NCBI GenBank assembly: GCA_018609825.1
Contig: JAHEOA010000093.1
Coordinates: 1 to 53,574, forward strand
DNA: 53,574 nt
Direction: 5' to 3'
DNA from: Candidatus Bipolaricaulota bacterium
GTDB taxonomy: Bacteria; Bipolaricaulota; Bipolaricaulia; RBG-16-55-9
Shown here: positions 50,208 to 53,574 of the stretch, piece by piece
How positions within the stretch are numbered: the first letter of the stretch is position 1
Layout: each line of letters begins with the position of its first letter
Position numbers and translations under genes: made by a program
Notes under the pieces: model-generated
Told to the model about the DNA's origin: nothing
What the model saw: the letters and a program-made list of their open reading frames with translations, nothing else
The model's database searches: none

Positions 50208-50236
50208 TTGGACGGACCCCGGTTGGCGTCTATCAT
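50208..50236 (+). promoter_or_regulatory. Promoter of mutS
   Basis: TTGGAC (50208-50213), 17 bp, TATCAT (50231-50236), ending 10 nt before the ATG at 50247. Confidence 0.7.
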
Positions 50237-50246
50237 GAGGGTGGCC

Positions 50247-52823
50247 ATGGCGCAGGCGAAAACGCAGACGCCCATGATGCAGCAGTACTTCCGCATGAAG
50301 GCCCAACATCCGGGTGTGATCCTCTTTTTCCAGCTGGGCGACTTCTACGAGACGTTCTACGAGGACGCCGAGCTCTGTGCCCGCGAGCTGGACATCGCGC
50401 TCACCCAGCGCGAGGGCCAGCCGATGGCCGGCGTCCCCATCAAAAAGGCCCACCTGTATCTCAACCGCCTGTTGCGCCGCGGCCACAAGGTCGCGCTCTG
50501 CGATCAAGTTCAGGACCCCCATGAGGCCAAAGGGCCGGTCGAGCGCGAAGTCGTCCGCGTCGTCACGCCGGGGACCGTCCTGGATGAGGACGTCCTCGAC
50601 GGCGGCAAGCAGAACCACATCGCGGCGTTGCTTCTCGACAAAGAGCGCGTCGGGTTGGCCGTGGCCGACGTCTCCACGGGCGAGTTCCGCGCCACGGAGT
50701 TGATCACCCTTGACGAGGCCAAGGGCGAACTGGCCCGTCTGCAGCCGAGCGAGATCTTGCTCCCCGAGGGAGACATCACTGACGATCAACTGACGCTCGA
50801 TCCGGACGAACGCCAGGCACGCACGACGATCGAGCCCCGACGGTTCCGGGGCGATCACATCAAGGAGCACTTCGGCCTCGCGTCCCTCGACGGGCTGGGA
50901 CTGAGCGAGCTCTCCGGCCGAGCCGCGGGCGGGCTGCTCCACTACCTGCAAGAGACGCAGAAAGCCGGCCTGGATCACCTGAAGCCGCCCACGGCCTACT
51001 CGACGTCGAACGTCATGGGACTCGATCCCTTCACGCAGCGCAATCTGGAGCTGGTCCGCGAGCTGCGCACGGGGGGCGAGCAGCACACGCTCCTGTCGAT
51101 CCTGAACGACACGTCGACCGGGATGGGCGAGCGCCGCCTGCGATCGTGGGTGCTCAGCCCCGTCCTGGATCGAACCCAGATCGAGCGCCGTCAGGCGATG
51201 GTGGCATTGTTTCACGCGGAGGAACTCGCCCGCTCCGAACTTCGGGATCTGCTGTCCGGGATCTACGACGTGGAACGGCTTGCCGGCAAGCTGGGCGCGA
51301 GCCGTTCCACCCCTCGGGATCTGCTCTCGCTGAAGCAGTCGCTGGCGCAGCTGCCCGCGCTACGCCACCAGCTGGATCAGCTCCGCGCCGCCCACGACGT
51401 TGCGCGACTGAACGAGATCGGGAACGAGCTCACCGACCTGGCCGTTGACGAGCTCGTGGACGACCTCCAACGGGCCCTGCGCGAGGATGCGCCCTTTACG
51501 CTGACCGAGGGCGGGATCATCCGGGACGGCTATTCCGACGACCTGGATGAGGTCAAGGCCCGCGAGCGCGAGCAGAAACAACGCATCCTCGATCTCGAAA
51601 GCGACGAGAAGCAGACGACGGGGATCCCGTCGTTGAAGGTTGGCTACAACGCCGTGTTCGGCTACTACATCGAGATCACCCGCACGCACGCCGAAAGCGT
51701 GCCCGAGCGCTACACCCGAAAGCAGTCGCTCAAGTCGGCCGAGCGCTACGTCACCCCGGAACTGAAGGACCATGAGGAGAAGATCCTCTCGGCGCAAGAG
51801 CGCGCCCAAAAGCTGGAGTACGATTTGTTCTGCCGACTGCGAGACCGAGCGGCCGAACACGTCCGCGAGCTCCAGAGGCTGGCGGCGCGGATTGCCGAGC
51901 TAGACGTCTACTCGGCGTTGGCCGAGGTGGCAAAGCGTCGCAGCTACACGCGGCCCGAGTTCACCGACGATCGGACCATCGAGATCACCGAGGGCCGGCA
52001 CCCCGTGGTGGAGATCCTCCAGACCGACGAGGCCTTCGTGCCCAACGACCTGGAAATGGCCTCCGACGAGACGCTCGTCGTGCTGACGGGGCCGAACATG
52101 AGCGGCAAGAGCACGTACCTCCGCCAGACGGCGCTGGTCTGCCTCATGGCCCAGATGGGCTCGTTCGTGCCCGCTGAACACGCTCGGCTGCCGATCGTGG
52201 ACAAGATCTTCACGAGGGTGGGCGCGAGCGACATGCTGGCTTTTGGATATTCCACGTTCATGGTGGAGATGATCGAGGCGGCCCAGATCCTCAACAACGC
52301 CACCGAGGACAGCCTCGTCATCCTGGACGAGATGGGCCGCGGCACGAGCACCTTCGACGGCGTCTCCATCGCCTGGGCCGTCGCTGAGCATCTGGTGTCT
52401 AATATCGGGGCCAAGACGCTCTTCGCCACGCACTACCACGAGCTGACGCTCTTGGCGAACAAGCTTCCGGGCGTCGTCAACATGACGGTGCTGGTGAAGG
52501 ACCACGGCGACGATGTCATCTTTCTGCACCAGGTCCAGCGCGGCGAGGCCGAGGGCAGCTACGGCGTCCACGTGGCCAAGCTCGCCGGGCTTCCGGAGGA
52601 GGTCATCAACACCGCCAGCAACGTGCTCAACCAGATCCTGCAAGGCAACCCCCTGGAAGCCATCGAAGGGAACAAACCGACCGAACCGAAGGTCATCAAA
52701 CAGCCATCGCTGTTCGGCGGCGAGCCCCATCCTGTCGTGGACGAGCTCAAGGAGGTCAACGTCGACAACCTCACGCCGATCGAGGCCCTCAACCTCATCC
52801 ATCGGCTCAAGGACAAGCTCTAG
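50247..52823 (+). CDS. mutS: DNA mismatch repair protein MutS
   Basis: Recognises base mismatches and small loops and starts repair using ATP. The 858-residue MutS1-type protein has the N-terminal mismatch-binding domain with the Phe-x-Glu reading motif near GDFYETFYEDA, then connector, lever and clamp domains. The ATPase core has Walker A GPNMSGKST (about residue 615), Walker B VILDEMGRGTSTFDG and the THYHEL motif, followed by the C-terminal helix-turn-helix. The ATG at 50235 lies within the -10 box and cannot be in the transcript, so I use 50247. mutL is not in the window. Confidence 0.97.
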   Translation: MAQAKTQTPMMQQYFRMKAQHPGVILFFQLGDFYETFYEDAELCARELDIALTQREGQPMAGVPIKKAHLYLNRLLRRGHKVALCDQVQDPHEAKGPVEREVVRVVTPGTVLDEDVLDGGKQNHIAALLLDKERVGLAVADVSTGEFRATELITLDEAKGELARLQPSEILLPEGDITDDQLTLDPDERQARTTIEPRRFRGDHIKEHFGLASLDGLGLSELSGRAAGGLLHYLQETQKAGLDHLKPPTAYSTSNVMGLDPFTQRNLELVRELRTGGEQHTLLSILNDTSTGMGERRLRSWVLSPVLDRTQIERRQAMVALFHAEELARSELRDLLSGIYDVERLAGKLGASRSTPRDLLSLKQSLAQLPALRHQLDQLRAAHDVARLNEIGNELTDLAVDELVDDLQRALREDAPFTLTEGGIIRDGYSDDLDEVKAREREQKQRILDLESDEKQTTGIPSLKVGYNAVFGYYIEITRTHAESVPERYTRKQSLKSAERYVTPELKDHEEKILSAQERAQKLEYDLFCRLRDRAAEHVRELQRLAARIAELDVYSALAEVAKRRSYTRPEFTDDRTIEITEGRHPVVEILQTDEAFVPNDLEMASDETLVVLTGPNMSGKSTYLRQTALVCLMAQMGSFVPAEHARLPIVDKIFTRVGASDMLAFGYSTFMVEMIEAAQILNNATEDSLVILDEMGRGTSTFDGVSIAWAVAEHLVSNIGAKTLFATHYHELTLLANKLPGVVNMTVLVKDHGDDVIFLHQVQRGEAEGSYGVHVAKLAGLPEEVINTASNVLNQILQGNPLEAIEGNKPTEPKVIKQPSLFGGEPHPVVDELKEVNVDNLTPIEALNLIHRLKDKL

Positions 52824-52840
52824 CTCCGGCGAGATTCCCT

Positions 52841-53462
52841 ATGGCTCATGCCCAGCTCAACCTGGCCGACTGGCGACGCAAGGTTGCCGAGCTGTATGCG
52901 GAGGTCCGCGAGCTGGCGGCTGAGGACCCCGAACGCACCCATCGTTTTTCCCGCGCGCAGCGCGATCGACTCTTCGGCCGGCATCCGAGTTCTCCCCTGA
53001 GTGTTGATCAACAGCGCGCGGTCCCCGGGCTCAGCTACTGCCCCTATGATCCGGCTTGGCGCTTGGCGGCCGGCGTTCAAGCCGCAGACCCGCACACCCG
53101 CGAGATCGAGCTTCCCGAGAGCACCTTCCAACTGACGCTCGCGGGACATGTCGAGGTGCCGCTCGCCACGGACAGAGCTTGGCTGGATCTGTTCTGGATC
53201 GAGGGCTACGGCGGCGGGCTGTTTCTGCCGTTTCTGCCGTTCAAGGACGCCACCAACGGCAATACGACCTACGGCGGCGCCCGTTACCTCTACGACACGA
53301 TCAAAGGGGTCGATCTCGGAACGGCCTTCGACGCGCTCGTCCTCGACTTCAACTTCGCGTATCACCCCCTCGTGCGCCTACAACGACGCCTGGATCTGTC
53401 CGCTCGCGCCCATGGAGAACACCCTGCCAGCCGTCGTGGAAGCCGGCGAGCGACTGACTTGA
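52841..53462 (+). pseudogene. DUF1684 family protein gene with a frameshift
   Basis: The reading frame starting at the ATG at 52841 matches DUF1684 well: WLDLFWIEGYGGGLFLPF, DATNGNTTYGGARYLYDTIKG, then LVLDFNFAYHP. After a run of five C's (53365-53369) it turns to unrelated Arg-Ser-rich sequence. In the frame reached by dropping one C it continues with the family ending: SCAYNDAWICPLAPMENTLP, then VVEAGERL, and stops at 53462. Corrected length is about 206 residues. The cause is either a sequencing or assembly indel in a C-run or a real mutation. The function of DUF1684 is unknown. It follows mutS by 17 bp. Confidence 0.8.
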
Positions 53463-53520
53463 GTCATTCAAGTGCCGGGTCCGGTGCCCTATAAAAGATC
53501 CAAGACTCAGGTATTGAGCC

Positions 53521-53574
53521 ATGTCGGATCGATGGAGGGACATGCCGATAACGCGCACGATGATCGCCCTCACC
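53521..53574 (+). CDS. Possible start of a gene cut by the window edge
   Basis: ATG at 53521 opens a frame of 18 codons to the edge: MSDRWRDMPITRTMIALT, with an internal ATG at 53541 better placed for GGAGGG. TTCAAG, 17 bp, TATAAA (about 53467-53495) could be its promoter. Too short to name. Confidence 0.3.
   Translation, partial: MSDRWRDMPITRTMIALT

Noticed and set aside
1..53574. Mobile elements, prophage, CRISPR arrays or defence systems
   Set aside because: No transposase, integrase, terminal repeats, spacer arrays or toxin-antitoxin pairs were seen; the window is core chromosome.

Overview
The window looks like ordinary core chromosome from an uncultivated, GC-rich (roughly 64% by eye), deep-branching diderm bacterium. 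The diderm reading rests on lptC-lptB (lipopolysaccharide transport) at 44.7-46.1 kb plus lgt and two likely lipoproteins. Respiration is indicated by sdhCDAB and a menaquinone-type C-methyltransferase, and isoprenoids come from the MEP pathway (ispG). I see no IS element, prophage, integrase, CRISPR array or rRNA. I cannot name the phylum. About 60 protein genes and two tRNAs are packed on both strands with short gaps.

Layout. 0-3.5 kb: end of a sugar-type ABC permease, mmsA, fabF. 3.5-5 kb (-): pyruvoyl arginine decarboxylase and agmatinase, overlapping by 4 bp. 5-9 kb (-): pheS, a small DnaJ-type zinc-finger protein, pheT, behind a structured leader. 9-12.3 kb: secreted or anchored proteins of unknown function, one with a possible cohesin-like fold, and a GNAT acetyltransferase with no standard start codon. 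12.3-18.7 kb: pgsA, a peptidoglycan amidase, a deoxyhypusine-synthase-family enzyme (probable homospermidine synthase), a HisN-like phosphatase, a 35-residue membrane peptide, rpmF, dtd, a polyprenyl synthase, an Asp23-family protein, menG. 18.7-22.1 kb (-): sdhCDAB. 22.1-26.1 kb (+): atypical pyruvate kinase, carbamate kinase, xseA. 26-29.5 kb: envelope proteins, a 28-residue membrane peptide, tRNA-Arg(GCG), spoVG, tRNA-Gln(TTG), rnc. 29.6-41.1 kb: YugP-type protease, a WecA/TagO-like transferase, holB, hflX-murA-rho, glyA, a glycosyltransferase, a PGPGW-like membrane protein, ispG, miaB. 41-46 kb (+): acyl-CoA dehydrogenase, O-methyltransferase, pyrG, lptC, lptB. 46-53.5 kb: lgt, Crp/Fnr regulator, trxA, doxX, a CsoR-like protein without its metal ligands, a VanX-type dipeptidase, mutS, and a DUF1684 gene broken by one extra C.

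How the genes fit together. Arginine decarboxylase, agmatinase and the deoxyhypusine-synthase homologue would carry arginine through agmatine and putrescine to homospermidine. MurA, the amidase, the WecA-like enzyme, the dipeptidase, Lgt and LptBC serve the envelope.

Expression signals. Promoters are readable: TTGACG/TTGGAC-like -35 boxes, 17-18 bp spacers and TANNNT -10 boxes. Many -10 boxes end only 6-11 nt before the start codon, so many mRNAs should be leaderless or nearly so; genes inside operons have AGGAGG-type sites instead. The most unusual points are this leaderless architecture, the zinc-finger protein inside pheST, MurA with Asp in place of the fosfomycin-target Cys, two insertions in Rho, a GCG-anticodon tRNA-Arg, the AUA-like GNAT start, and a 9-codon ORF overlapping the start of pyk.
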